This document shows, in pieces, positions 34,201 to 46,800 of a stretch of 64,000 nucleotides of DNA. Position numbers and translations under genes: made by a program. Numbering within the stretch: the first letter of the stretch is position 1; each line of letters begins with the position of its first letter. The stretch is from Penaeus vannamei (lineage: Eukaryota; Arthropoda; Malacostraca; Decapoda; Penaeidae). Location of the stretch: the NCBI RefSeq assembly GCF_042767895.1, contig NC_091557.1, positions 34,991,641-35,055,640 of the forward strand. Reading direction: 5' to 3'. Under the pieces are notes generated by a model. That model was not told where the DNA came from and did no database searches. It was given only the letters and a program-made list of their open reading frames with translations.

Positions 34201-37200
34201 GCTTCAGTGGTTGTTGGGGCCTCAGTGGTAGTAGGAGCCTCAGTGGTTGTTGGAGCCTCAGTAGTAGTAGGAGCTTCAGTGGTTGTTGGGGCCTCAGTGG
34301 TAGTAGGAGCCTCAGTGGTTGTTGGAGCCTCAGTAGTAGTAGGAGCTTCAGTGGTTGTTGAGGCCTCAGTGGTAGTTGGAGGTGCAGTGGTTGTGGCAGC
34401 TTCAGTTGTTGTTTGGGCCTCAGTGGTAGTAGGAGCCTCAGTGGTTGTTGGAGCCTCAGTAGTAGTAGGAGCTTCAGTGGTTGTTGGGGCCTCAGTAGTA
34501 GTAGGAGCCTCAGTGGTTGTTGGGGCCTCAGTGGTTGTTGGGGCCTCAGTGGTAGTAGGAGCCTCAGTGGTTGTTGGGGCCTCAGTGGTAGTAGGAGCCT
34601 CAGTGGTAGTTGGAGGTGCAGTGGTTGTGGCAGCTTTAGTTGTTGTTTGGCCTTCAGTGGTAGTAGGAGCTTCAGTGGTTGTTGGGGCCTCAGTGGTAGT
34701 AGGAGCCTCAGTGGTTGTTAGGGCCTCAGTGGTTGTTGGGGCCTCAGTAGTAGTAGGAGCTTCAGTGGTTGTTGGGGCCTCAGTGGTAGTTGGAGGTGCA
34801 GTGGTTGTGGCAGCTTCAGTTGTTGTTTGGGCCTCAGTCGTTGTTGGGGCCTCAGTGGTAGTAGGCGCCTCAGTGGTTGTTAGGGCCTCAGTGGTTGTTG
34901 GGGCCTCAGTAGTAGTATGAGCTTCAGTGGTTGTTGGGGCCTCAGTGGTAGTTGGAGGCGCAGTGGTTGTGGCAGCTTCAGTTGTTGTTGGGCCGTCAGT
35001 GGTAGTAGGAGCCTCAGTGGTTGTTGGAGCCTCAGTAGTAGTAGGAGCTTCAGTGGTTGTTGGGGCCTCAGTAGTAGTAGGGGCCTCAGTGGTTGTTGGG
35101 GCCTCAGTGGTTGTTGGGGCCTCAGTGGTTGTTGGAGCCTCAGTGGTTGTTATGGCCTCAGTGGTAGTAGGAGCCTCAGTGGTTGTTGGGGCCTCAGTGG
35201 TAGTAGGAGGCTCAGTAGTAGTAGGAGCTTCAGTGGTTGTTGGGGCCTCAGTGGTAGTAGGAGCCTCAGTGGTTGTTGGAGCCTCAGTAGTAGTAGGAGC
35301 TTCAGTGGTTGTTGGGGCCTCAGTGGTAGTAGGAGCTTCAGTGGTTGTTGGGGCCTCAGTGGTAGTAGGAGCTTCAGTGGTTGTTGGGGCCTCAGTGGTA
35401 GTAGGAGCTTCAGTGGTTGTTGGGGCCTCAGTGGTTGTAGGAGCCTCAGTGGTTGTTGGAGCCTCAGTAGTAGTAGGAGCTTCAGTGGTTGTTGGGGCCT
35501 CAGTGGTAGTAGGAGCCTCAGTGGTTGTTGGAGCCTCAGTAGTAATAGGAGCTTCAGTGGTTGTTGGGGCCTCAGTGGTTGTAGGAGCCTCAGGGGTTGT
35601 TGGAGCCTCAGTAGTAGTAGGAGCTTCAGTGGTTGTTGGGGCCTCAGTGGTAGTAGAAGCCTCAGTGGTTGTTGGAGCCTCAGTAGTAGTAGGAGCTTCA
35701 GTGGTTGTTGGGGCCTCAGTGGTAGTAGGAGCCTCAGTGGTTGTTGGAGCCTCAGTAGTAGTAGGAGCTTCAGTGGTTGTTGAGGCCTCAGTGGTAGTTG
35801 GAGGTGCAGTGGTTGTGGCAGCTTCAGTTGTTGTTTGGGCCTCAGTGGTAGTAAGAGCCTCAGTGGTTGTTGGAGCCTCAGTAGTAGTAGGAGCTTCAGT
35901 GGTTGTTGGGGCCTCAGTAGTAGAAGGAGCCTCAGTGGTTGTTGGGGCCTCAGTGGTTGTTGGGGCCTCAGTGGTTGTTGGGGCCTCAGTGGTAGTAGGA
36001 GCCTCAGTGGTTGTTGGGGCCTCAGTGGTAGTAAGAGCCTCAGTGGTAGTTGGAGGTGCAGTGGTTGTGGCAGCTTCAGTTGTTGTTTGGCCTTCAGTGG
36101 TAGTAGGAGCTTCAGTGGTTGTTGGGGCCTCAGTGGTAGTAGGAGCCTCAGTGGTTGTTGGGGCCTCAGTAGTAATAGGAGCTTCAGTGGTTGTTGGGGC
36201 CTCAGTGGTAGTTGGAGGTGCAGTGGTTGTGGCAGCTTCAGTTGTTGTTTGGGCCTCAGTCGTTGTTGGGGCCTCAGTGGTAGTAGGCGCCTCAGTGGTT
36301 GTTGGAGCCTCAGTAGTAGTAGGAGCTTCAGTGGTTGTTGGGGCCTCAGTAGTAGTAGGGGCCTCAGTGGTTGTTGGGGCCTCAGTGGTAGTAGGAGCCT
36401 CAGTGGTTGTTGGAGCCTCAGTGGTTGTTGGGGCCTGAGTGGTAGTAGGAGCCTCAGTGGTTGTTGGAGCCTCAGTGGTTGTTGGAGCCTCAGTGGTTGT
36501 TGGGGCCTCAGTAGTAGTAGGAGCTTCAGTGGTTGTTGGGGCCTCAGTAGTAGTAGGGGCCTCAGTGGTTGTTGGGGCCTCAGTGGTAGTAGAAGCCTCA
36601 GTGGTTGTTGGAGCCTCAGTGGTTGTTGGGGCCTGAGTGGTAGTAGGAGCCTCAGTGGTTGTTGGAGCCTCAGTGGTTGTTGGAGCCTCAGTGGTTGTTG
36701 GGGCCTCAGTGGTTGTTGGGGCATCAGTGGTAGTAGGAGCCTCAGTGGTTGTTGGGGCCTCAGTGGTAGTAGGAGCCTCAGTGGTTGTTGGGGCCTCGGT
36801 GGAAGTAGGAGCTGCAGTAGTTGTAGCAGCTTCAGTGGTTGTTGGGGCCTCAGTGGTTGTTGGGGCCTCAGTGGTTGTTGGAGCCTCAGTGGTAGTAGGA
36901 GCCTCAGTGGTTGTTGGGGCTTCAGTGGTAGTAGGAACCTCAGTGGTAGTAAGAGCCTCAGTGGTTGTTGGAGCCTCAGTAGTAGTAGGAGCTTCAGTGC
37001 TTGTTGGGGCCTCAGTGGTAGTAGAAGCCTCAGTGGTTGTTGGGGCTTCAGAGGTAGTAGGAGCCTCAGTGGTTGTTAGGGCCTCAGTAGTAGTAGGAGC
37101 CTCAGTGGTTGTTGGGGCCTCAGTGGTAGTAGGAGCCTCAGTGGTTGTTGGAACCCCAGTAGTAGTAGGAGCTTCAGTGGTTGTTGGGGCCTCAGTGGTA

Positions 37201-40200
37201 GTAGGAGCCTCAGTGGTTGTTGGAGCCTCAGTAGTAGTAGGAGCCTCAGTGGTTGTTGAGGCCTCAGTGGTAGTAGGAGCCTCAGTGGTTGTTGGAACCT
37301 CAGTAGTAGTAGGAGCTTCAGTGGTTGTTGGGGTCTCAGTGGTAGTTGGAGCTTCAGTGGTTGTTGGGGCTTCAGTGGTAGTAGGAGCCTCTGTGGTTGT
37401 TGGGGCCTCAGTGGTAGTAGGAGCCTCAGTGGTAGTAGGAGCCTCAGTGGTTGTTGGAGCCTCAGTGGTAGAAGGAGCCTCAGTGGTTGTTGGGGCCTCA
37501 GTAGTAGTAGGAGCTTCAGTGGTTGTTGGAGCCTCAGTAGTAGTAGGAGCTTCAGTGGTTGTTGGGGCCTGAGTGGTAGTAGGAGCTTCAGTGGTTGTTG
37601 GGGCCTCAGTGGTAGTAGGAGCTTCAGTGGTTGTTGGGGCCTCAGTGGTAGTAGGAGCTTCAGTGGTTGTTGGGGCCTCAGTGGTAGAAGGAGCCTCAGT
37701 GGTTGTTGGGGCCTCAGTAGTAGTAGGAGCTTCAGTGGTTGTTGGGGCCTGAGTGGTAGTAGGAGCTTCAGTGGTTGTTGGGGCCTCAGTGGTAGTAGGA
37801 GCTTCAGTGGTTGTTGGAGCCTCAGTAGTAGTAGGAGCTTCAGTGGTTGTTGGGGCCTGAGTGGTAGTAGGAGCTTCAGTGGTTGTTGGGGCCTCAGTGG
37901 TAGTAGGAGCTTCAGTGGTTGTTGGGGCCTCAGTGGTAGTAGGAGCCTCAGTGGTTGTTGGGGCCTCAGTGGTAGTAGGAGCCTCAGTGGTTGTTGGGGC
38001 CTCAGTGGTAGTAGGAGCCTCAGTGGTTGTTGGAGCCTCAGTAGTAGTTGGAGCTTCAGTGGTTGTAGGAGCCTCAGTGGTTGTTGGAGCCTCAGTAGTA
38101 GTAGGAGCTTCAGTGGTTGTTGGGGCCTCAGTGGTAGTAGGAGCCTCAGTGGTTGTTGGAGCCTCAGTAGTGATAGGAGCTTCAGTAGTTGTTGGGGCCT
38201 CAGTGGTAGTAGGAGCTTCAGTGGTTGTTGGGGCCTCAGTGGTAGTAGGAGCCTCAGTGGTTGTTGGAGCCTCAGTAGTAGTAGGAGCTTCAGTGGTTGT
38301 TGGGGCCTCAGTAGTAGTAGGGGCCTCAGTGGTTGTTGGGGCCTCAGTGGTTGTTGGGGCCTCAGTGGTTGTTGGGGCCTCAGTGGTAGTAGGAGCCTCA
38401 GTGGTTGTTGGGGCCTCAGTGGTAGTAGGAGCCTCAGTGGTAGTTGGAGGTGCAGTGGTTGAGGCAGCTTCAGTTGTTGTTTGGCCTTCAGTGGTAGTAG
38501 ATGCTTCAGTGGTTGTTTGGGCCTCAGTGGTAGTAGGAGCCTCAGTGGTTGTTGGGGCCTCAGTGGTTGTTGGGGCCTCAGTAGTAGTAGGAGCTTCAGT
38601 GGTTGTTGGGGCCTCAGTGGTAGTTGGAGGTGCAGTGGTTGTGTCAGCTTCAGTTGTTGTTTGGGCCTCAGTGGTAGTTGGAGGCGCAGTGGTTCTGGCA
38701 GCTTCAGTTGTTGTTGGGTCGTCAGTGGTAGTAGGAGCCTCAGTAGTTGTTGGGGCTTCAGTGGTAGTCGGAGCCTCAGTGGTTGTTGGGGCTTCAGTGG
38801 TAGTAGGAGCCTCAGGGGTAGTAGGAGCCAAAGTGGTAGTTGAAGCCTCAGTGGTTGTTAGAGCCTCAGTAGTAGTAGAAGCCTCAGTGGTTGTTGGAGC
38901 CTCAGTAGTAGTAGGAGCCTCAGTAGTAGTAGGAGCTTCAGTGGTTGTTGGGGCCTCAGTGGTAGTAGGAGCCTCAGTGGTTGTTGGAGCCTCAGTAGTA
39001 GTAGGAGCTTCAGTGGTTGTTGGGGCCTCAGTGGTAGTAGGAGCTTCAGTGGTTGTTGGGGCCTTAGTGGTTGTAGGAGCCTCAGTGGTTGTTGGAGCTT
39101 CAGTTGTAGTAGGAGCTTCAGTGGTTGTTAGGGCCTCAGTGGTTGTTGGGGCCTCAGTGGTAGTAGGAGCCTCAGTGGTTGTTGGAGCCTCAGTAGTAAT
39201 AGGAGCTTCAGTGGTTGTTGGGGCCTCAGTGGTAGTAGGAGCTTCAGTGGTTGTTGGGGCCTCAGTGGTTGTAGGAGCCTCAGTGGTTGTTGGAGCCTCA
39301 GTAGTAGTAGGAGATTCAGTGGTTGTTGGGGCCTTAGTGGTAGTAGGAGCCTCAGTGGTTGTTGGAGCCTCAGTAGTAATAGGAGCTTCAGTGGTTGTTG
39401 GGGCCTCAGTGGTAGTAGGAGCCTCAGTGGTTGTTGGAGCCTCAGTAGTAGTAGGAGCTTCAGTGGTTGTTGAGGCCTCAGTGGTAGTTGGAGGTGCAGT
39501 GGTTGTGGCAGCTTCAGTTGTTGTTTGGGCCTCAGTGGTTGTTGGAGCCTTAGTAGTAGTAGGAGCTTCAGTGGTTGTTGGGGCCTCAGTAGTAGTAGGA
39601 GCCTCAGTTGTTGTTGGGGCCTCAGTGGTTGTTGGGGCCTCAGTGGTTGTTGGGGCCTCAGTGGTAGTAGGAGCCTCAGTGGTTGTTGGGGCCTCAGTGG
39701 TAGTAGGAGCCTCAGTGGTAGTTGGAGGTGCAGTGGTTGTGGCAGCTTCAGTTGTTGTTTGGCCTTCAGTGGTAGTAGGAGCTTCAGTGGTTGTTGGGGC
39801 CTCAGTGGTAGTAGGAGCCTCAGTGGTTGTTGGGGCCTCAGTGGTTGTTGGGGCCTCAGTAGTAGTAGGAGCTTCAGTGGTTGTTGGGGCCTCAGTGGTT
39901 GTTGGAGGTGCAGTGGTTGTGGCAGCTTCAGTTGTTGTTTGGGCCTCAGTCGTTGTTGGGGCGTCAGTGGTAGTAGGCGCCTCAGTGGTAGTTGGAGGCG
40001 CAGTGGTTGTGGCAGCTTCAGTTGTTGTTGGGCCGTCAGTGGTAGTAGGAGCCTCAGTGGTTGTTGGAGCCTCAGTAGTAGTAGGAGCTTCAGTGGTTGT
40101 CTGGGCCTCAGTAGTAGTAGGAGCCTCAGTGGTTGTTGGGGCCTCAGTGGTTGTTGGGGCCTCAGTGGTTGTTGGGGCCTCAGTGGTTGTTGGGGCCTCA

Positions 40201-41482
40201 GTGGTAGTAGGAGCCTCATTGGTTGTTGGGGCCTCAGTGGTAGTAGGAGCCTCAGTGGTAGTTGGAGGTGCAGTGGTTGTGGCAGCTTCAGTGGTTGTTT
40301 GGCCTTCAGTGGTAGTAGGAGCTTCAGTGGTTGTTGGGGCCTCAGTGGTAGTAGGAGGCTCAGTGGTTGTTGGGGCCTCAGTGGTTGTTGGGGCCTCAGT
40401 AGTAGTAGGAGCTTCAGTGGTTGTTGGGGCCTCAGTGGTAGTTGGAGGTGCAGTGGTTGTGTCAGCTTCAGTTGTTGTTTGGGCCTCAGTGGTAGTAGGC
40501 GCCTCAGTGGTAGTTTGAGGCGCAGTGGTTGTGGCAGCTTCAGTTGTTGTTGGGCCGTCAGTGGTAGTAGGAGCCTCAGTAGTTGTTGGGGCTTCAGTGG
40601 TAGTCGGAGCCTCAGTGGTTGTTGGGGCTTCAGTGGTAGTAGGAGCCTCAGGGGTAGTAGGAGCCTCAGTGGTAGTTGAAGCCTCAGTGGTAGTTGGAGG
40701 TGCAGTGGTTGTGGCAGCTTCAGTTGTTGGGACCTCAGTGGTTGTAAGAACCTCAGTGGTTGTTGGAGCCTCAGTGGTAGTAGGAGCGTCAGTGGTTGTT
40801 GGGGTCTTAGTGGTGGTTGGAGCTTCAGAGGTAGTTGGTGCTGCAGTAGTTGTGGCAGCTTCAGTGGTTGTTGGGGCTTCAGTGGTAGTAGGAGCCTCAG
40901 TTGTTGGGGCTTCAGAGGTAGTAGGAGCCTCAGTGGTTGTTGGGGCTTCAGTGGTAGTAGGAGCCTCAGTTGTTGGGTCTTCAGAGGTAGTAGGAGCCTC
41001 AGTGGTTGTTGGGGCCTCAGTGGTAGTAGGAGCCTCAGTGGTTGTTGGGGCCTCAGTGGTAGTAGGAGCCTCAGTGGTAGTTGGAACTGTAGTAGTTGTG
41101 TCAGCTTCAGTGGTTGTTGGGGCTTCGGTGATAGTAGGAGCCTCAGTGGTTGTTGGAGCCTCGGTAGTTGTTGGAGCCTCAGTGGTTGTTGGGGCCTCAG
41201 TGGTTGTTTGGGCATCAGTGGTTGTTGGGGCCTCAGTGGTAGTAGGAGCTACAGTGGTTGTGGCAGTTTCAGTGGTTGTTGGGGCCTCAGTGGTAGTAGG
41301 AGCTACAGTGGTTGTGGCAGTTTCAGTGGTTGTTGGGCCCTCTGTGGTAGTAGGAGCTACAGTGGTTGTGGCAGTTTCAGTGGTTGTTGGGCCCTCAGTG
41401 GTAGTAGGAGCTACAGTGGTTGTTTGGGCTTCATATGAAGTTGTGGTCGAGGAGATAATGGTTGTTTGAGTTGATGTTGATG
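31203..41482 (-). CDS. mucin-like repeat terminal exon, array 5 (largest, about 3425 codons)
   Basis: This uninterrupted minus-strand frame runs from acceptor TTTCTTCTCTCGTAG|CATC (AG at 41483-41484), phase 1, to TAA at 31203-31205. The leader STSTQTTIISSTTTSYEAQ is followed by four TTTVAPTTTE(G/A) units and then about 560 APTTTE hexapeptides. Interspersed EAATTTAPPTTTEA motifs mark higher-order units, and a roughly 4.3-kb periodicity is visible (for example 32491 and 36793). The tail ends in EGATI. A frame this long with thousands of repeated codons and no stop or frame shift argues for selection on coding. Expected product: a giant Thr-rich, acidic, probably O-glycosylated secreted or surface protein. 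No other domain was seen. Confidence 0.72.
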
Positions 41483-41571
41483 CTACGAGAGAAGAAAAAG
41501 TTAAACTTTTATCAATACGCTTTCCATATAAACACATGCATGTCATCATATATGAATACAATTTACAAATT

Positions 41572-41574
<3 letters not shown>

Positions 41575-41622
<48 letters not shown>
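41575..41622. repeat. (AT)n microsatellite
   Basis: About 48 bp of alternating AT just upstream (minus strand) of the array 5 acceptor. Confidence 0.95.
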
Positions 41623-41624
<2 letters not shown>

Positions 41625-41708
41625 TTAGGCACACACACATGTGTGTGTTTATGCATATATACATACATAGAAACACACACTGATATGTGTATTTATATAT
41701 AAATATAT

Positions 41709-41845
41709 ATGTCGTACTGTAAAGGAATCGATATGGAGAGCAACGAACGCTAGTGAAATTGCGGGACCAGCCTGAGGCGGAGTGCCTCAGGGGGGTTAGA
41801 TATCACCTAGACGCGAGGGGAGGCGGGTCGCTAATTGACTGCGAT
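41709..41845 (+). ncRNA. candidate structured element, copy C
   Basis: Stem 1 ATGTCG/CGATAT (41709-41714, 41729-41734) keeps pairing through a G-U wobble. Stem 3 (41771-41778, 41784-41791) is perfect. Stem 4 GTCGC/GCGAT (41827-41831, 41841-41845) has one base changed but still pairs as G-U. Stem 2 is reduced to 4 bp. Confidence 0.3.
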
Positions 41846-42215
41846 GGACTCAAACATGTCTTTCGGTAAGGGCTTGTGCACAATTTTTGATTCTTGTGAC
41901 TGTAGCGCCTCTACGAGCAGGTGCAATGTCTCAACGTGCATATTTTACTTGATTACATTTATTTGATTTGGATATTTGTTAGTAAATTGGAGTAACAACT
42001 GTGTTTATATCATTCTTTTTATTACTAAGTGAATGGTTACTAAGAGTGTCTCTACTCTTACAAAGAGGTAGTGGTGGCAGTGCTATCTTTAATTAAGGTT
42101 CTGTTCAGACAGGGTAACATGAATTTGGAAAATTTCAGTTAGACTCGTAAGCTAGATTATACGTATATTTCTTAATTAATAAGTAATTTACAACTATATG
42201 ATTTATATACATACC

Positions 42216-42333
<118 letters not shown>

Positions 42334-42411
42334 CTATGTTGAAAAGATGTGATGATTGTGTATCTCTATAGAAAAAACACCCCCCCCCCCTTTACAAGGG
42401 AACGAAAGTTA

Positions 42412-43057
42412 AGGGGGCCGTTGCAACGAAAATTTTCAAAAACACTCGAAAAAAAAGTCTTCTGTAATCTAGTGGGCTTTGGCAATGTCGTGACGTAAAA
42501 TTCTTTCTAAATATGTAAAGTTAAAGGAGTTATGAATAAATCTCTGAACCCTCTCGCACCCGCTCTTATATTTACATTGTCGCGTCCGTGAAAATTTACT
42601 CGACAAATTTTGTTTTGTTTTTTTCGTATATTTTCGTTTTATTTTGGAATTCTCTGGTAGCTAGCTGGCAACCCATCAGCTGATCGCCAAGACTGGGGCT
42701 CTGGGAGACAAAACTCCACCAGAAAATCATGACACCATTCCGCAGACGTACGGCGTTGTCACACAGTAAGGGTACACTACTAATTGTAGATTTTAATTTA
42801 GTAGATAATAAACGTAATATGATAGGAAATACTTTTAAATCACAGCTGCAGCAGTTTTTACACATTTAAATACCTCACGTGGTCAGGTTAGGTGTAACAA
42901 ACCATGTGGTGAAACGGGAATTTCTACAATCATTTGCAGTTATTGCCATTAGTACTTTGCAAAAGGGGGGACCATGTACCAGCTACACTTCAGAATACCA
43001 TGTGAATGTAGCAAGATAGCCACAGAGATTAGAATTCTAAAAAAAAAAAAAAAAATA
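42412..43057 (+). mobile_element. poly(A)-ended insertion (retroposon-like), copy C
   Basis: Relative to spacers B and E, the sequence after 'gggaacgaaagtta' is replaced by about 640 bp that ends in a run of about 17 A (43040-43056). Homology then resumes at 'gtgcatatatcctgtcat'. A poly(A) end suggests retroposition in + orientation. No reverse transcriptase, terminal repeats or clear target-site duplication were seen. Confidence 0.4.
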
Positions 43058-43437
43058 TCTGTGAGTATGTGTGCATATATCCTGTCATAAAAATATGCAT
43101 AAATATGTTTGCACACAGTGTAAAAATGTATTTATAAGTATATGCTTCATTCGCCCTCCGTCAACTACGCGCTCGTACGACGGCTGCCTCTCCTTTAACA
43201 AGCTGTGGTTAGCTTTTGCTTTCACGGTTTTTCTATGCAACGGGAAAACCATTTTGACACAATACGGTATAGTATTAGAATAAGTCTTGATTTATAAAAT
43301 GCGCCTGATGTCTAGGTTTCTGTGTAAAGTCTGAAAACGTGTCCCTTACAGCGGACCCAATGGACCGGGATGGTTTAAACCGTCTTTCTTAGACCAAAGA
43401 AACTACGAACTCCTTGGACTCTTTTCCAACACCTGGG

Positions 43438-43496
43438 ATTGGCGTCCCGGGTTTTGGCGCCGCGTTCGCTACTTTACGTCATCGTTTAAACTCCGC
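43438..43496 (-). promoter_or_regulatory. promoter-like block, copy C (GC box lost)
   Basis: ATTGG at 43438, TTTTGGCGCC at 43452-43461 and TTACGTCA at 43474-43481 are kept. The GC box is cut by the deletion junction at 43495-43497 (CCGCCA instead of CCGCCC). Confidence 0.35.
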
Positions 43497-43830
43497 CATT
43501 CGTGCTGTTGTATTGTTGATCCTGTGTGGAATGAAGCGCTAGATAGTTTTCCTCAAGATCGTCCTTCAGAGTTGGACTCTTGTGCCTACAATCATTGGTT
43601 TCCTTAAAAAAAAAAATATTAATAAAAAAGATAAAATGATAAAAGACATCCCTAAACAATTCACTGAACCTACTGTTAAGTTTCAGTGCATAAACAGATA
43701 AAAAGATTAAGAGAGTGATATTATGGAACCTACCATGCAAATAATAATAATAATAATAAAAGGTAAATGAATAAACATAAAAATAATTTTTAAGATAAAA
43801 TAATAATGATAAAAATAAAGAAATACAGTA

Positions 43831-46800
43831 TTAAATAATTGTGGCACCTTCAGTGGTTGTTGGGACATCAGTGGTAGTAAGAGCCTCAGTAGTAGATGGG
43901 GAGTCAGTGGTAGTAGGAGCTGCAGTAGTTGTGGCAGCCTCAGTGGTAGTAGGAACCTCAGTGCTTGTTGGAGCCTCAGTGGTAGTAGGAGCTGCAGTAG
44001 TTGTGGCAGCTTCAGTGGTTATTGGGGCTTCAGTGGTAGTAGGAGCCTCAGTGGTTGTTGGGGTGACAGTGGTAGTAGGTGCCTCAGTGGTTGTTGGTGC
44101 CTCAGTGGTTGTTGGGGCCTCAGTGGTTGTTGGGGCCTCAGTGGTAGTAGGAGCCTCAGTAGTTGTTGGGGCCTCAGTGATTGTCGGGACCTCAGTGGTA
44201 GTAGGAGCCTCAGTGGTAGTAGGAGCCTCAGTGGTAGTAGGAGCCTCAGTGGTTGTTGGGGCCTCAGTGGTAGTAGGAGCCTCTGTAGTTGTTGGAGCCC
44301 ATGTGGTAGTTGGAGCTGCAGTGGTTGTTGGGGCTTCAGTGGTAGTAGGAGCCTCAGTGGTTGTTGGGGCCTTAGTGGTAGTAGGAGCCTCAGTGGTTGT
44401 TGGGGCCTCAGTGGTAGAAGGTGCCTCGGTGGTTGTTGGGGCCTCAGTGGTTGTTGGGGCCTCAGTGGTTGTTGGGGCCTCGGTGGTTGTTGGGGCCTGA
44501 GTGGTAGTAGGAGCCTCAGTGGTTGTTGGGGCCTCAGTGGTAGTAGGAGCCTCAGTGGTAGTAGGTGCCTCGGTGGTTGTTGGGGCCTCAGTGGTTGTTG
44601 GGGCCTCAGTGGTAGTAGGAGCCTCAGTGGTAGTAGGAGCCTCAGTGGTAGTAGGAGCCTCAGTGGTAGTAGGTGCCTCGGTGGTTGTTGGGGCCTCAGT
44701 GGTTGTTGGGGCCTCAGTGGTAGTAAGAGCCTCAGTGGTTGTTGGGGCTCCAGTGGTAGTAAGAGCCTCAGTGGTTGTTGGGGCCTCAGTGGTAGTAGGA
44801 GCCTCAGTGGTTGTTGGGGCCTCAGTGGTAGCAGGAGCCTCAGTGGTTGTTGGAGCCTCAGTGGTTGTTGAGGCCTGAGTGGTAGTAGGAGCTTCAGTGG
44901 TTGTTGGGGCCTCAATGGTAGTAGGAGCGTCAGTGGTTGTTGGGGCCTCAGTGGTAGTAGGAGCTTCAGTGGTTGTTGGGGCCTCAGTGGTAGTAGGAGC
45001 TTCAGTGGTTGTTGGGGCCCCAGTGGTAGTAGGAGCTTCAGTGGTTGTTGGGGCCTCAGTGGTAGTAGGAGATTCAGTGGTTGTTGGGGCCTCAGTGGTA
45101 GTAGGAGCGTCAGTGGTTGTTGGGGCATCAGTGGTAGTAGGAGCTTCAGTGGTTGTTGGGGCTTCAGTTGTAGTAGGGGCCTCAGTGGTTGTTGGGGCCT
45201 CAGTGGTAGTAGGAGCGTCAGTGGTTGTTGGGGCCTCAGTGGTAGTAGGAGTTTCAGTTGTTGTTGGGGCCTCAGTGGTAGTAGGAGCCTCAGTGGTTGT
45301 TGGGGCTTCAGTAGTAGTAGGGGCCTCAGTGGTTGTTGGGGCCTCAGTGGTAGTAGGAGCCTCAGTGGTTGTTGGGGTCTCAGTGGTAGTAGGAGCCTCA
45401 GTGGTTGTTGGGGCCTCAGTGGTAGTAGGAGCCTCAGAGGTTGTTGGACCCTCAGTGGTAGTAGGAGCCTCAGTGGTAGTTGGGGCCTCAGTGGTTGTAG
45501 GAACCTCAGTGGTTGTTGGGGCCTCAGTGGTAGTAGGAGCCTCAGTGGTTGTTGGGGCCTCAGTGGTAGTAGGAACTTCAGTGGTAGTTGGAGCCTCAGT
45601 AGTAGTAGGAGCTTCAGTAGTTGTTGGGGCCTCAGTGGTAGTAGGAGCCTCAGTGGTTGTTGGGGCTTCAGAGGTAGTAGGAGCCTCCGTAGTTGTTGGG
45701 GCCTCAGTGGTAGTAGGACCTTCAGTGGTTGTTGGAGCCTCAGTTGTAGTAGGAGCCTCAGTGGTTGTTGGGGCCTCAGTGGTAGTAGGAACTTCAGTGG
45801 TAGTTGGAGCCTCAGTAGTAGTAGGAGCTTCAGTTGTTGTTGGGGCCTCAGTGGTAGTAGGAGCCTCAGTGGTTGTTGGGGCATCAGTTGTTGTAGGAGC
45901 CTCAGTGGTAGTAGGAGCCTCAGTGGTAGTAGGAGCCTCAGTGGTTGTTGGGGCCTCAGTAGTAGTAGGAGCCTCAGTGGTTGTTGGGGCTTCAGAGGTA
46001 GTAGGAGCCTCGGTGGTTGTTGGAGCCTCAGTGGTAGTAGGAGCCTCAGTGGTTGTTGGGGCCTCAGTGGTAGTAGGAGCTTCAGTGGTTGTTGGGGCCT
46101 CAGTGGTAGTAGGAGCCTCAGTGGTAGTAGGAGCCTCAGTGGTTGTTGGGGCCTCAGTGGTAGTAGGAGATTCAGTGGTTGTTGGGGCCTCAGTGGTAGT
46201 AGGAGCGTCAGAGGTTGTTGGGGCCTCAGTGGTAGTAGGAGCTTCAGTGGTTGTTGGGGCTTCAGTTGTAGTAGGGGCCTCAGTGGTTGTTGGGGCCTCA
46301 GTGGTAGTAGGAGCGTCAGTGGTAGTAGGAGCCTCAGTGGTTGTTGGGGCCTCAGTGGTAGTAGGAGCCTCAGTGGTAGTAGGAGCCTCAGTGGTTGTTG
46401 GGGCCTCAGTAGTAGTAGGAGCCTCAGTGGTTGTTGGGGCCTCAATGGTAGTAGGAGCGTCAGTGGTTGTTGGGGCCTCAGTGGTAGTAGGAGCTTCAGT
46501 GGTTGTTGGGGCCTCAGTGGTAGTTGGAGCTTCAGTGGTTGTTGGGGCCCCAGTGGTAGTAGGAGCTTCAGTGGTTGTTGGGGCCTCAGTGGTAGTAGGA
46601 GATTCAGTGGTTGTTGGGGCCTCAGTGGTAGTAGGAGCCTCAGTGGTTGTTGGGGCCTCAGTGGTAGTAGGAGCTTCAGTGGTTGTTGGGGCTTCAGTTG
46701 TAGTAGGGGCCTCAGTGGTTGTTGGCGCCTCAGTGGTAGTAGGAGCGTCAGTGGTAGTAGGAGTTTCAGTTGTTGTTGGGGCCTCAGTGGTAGTAGGAGC

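Noticed and set aside
42596..42865. 89-residue minus-strand open frame in the insertion of spacer C (also 50737-50949)
   Set aside because: It is interrupted differently in copy D by a 14-bp loss, resembles no family I recognise, and lies within a poly(A)-ended insertion.
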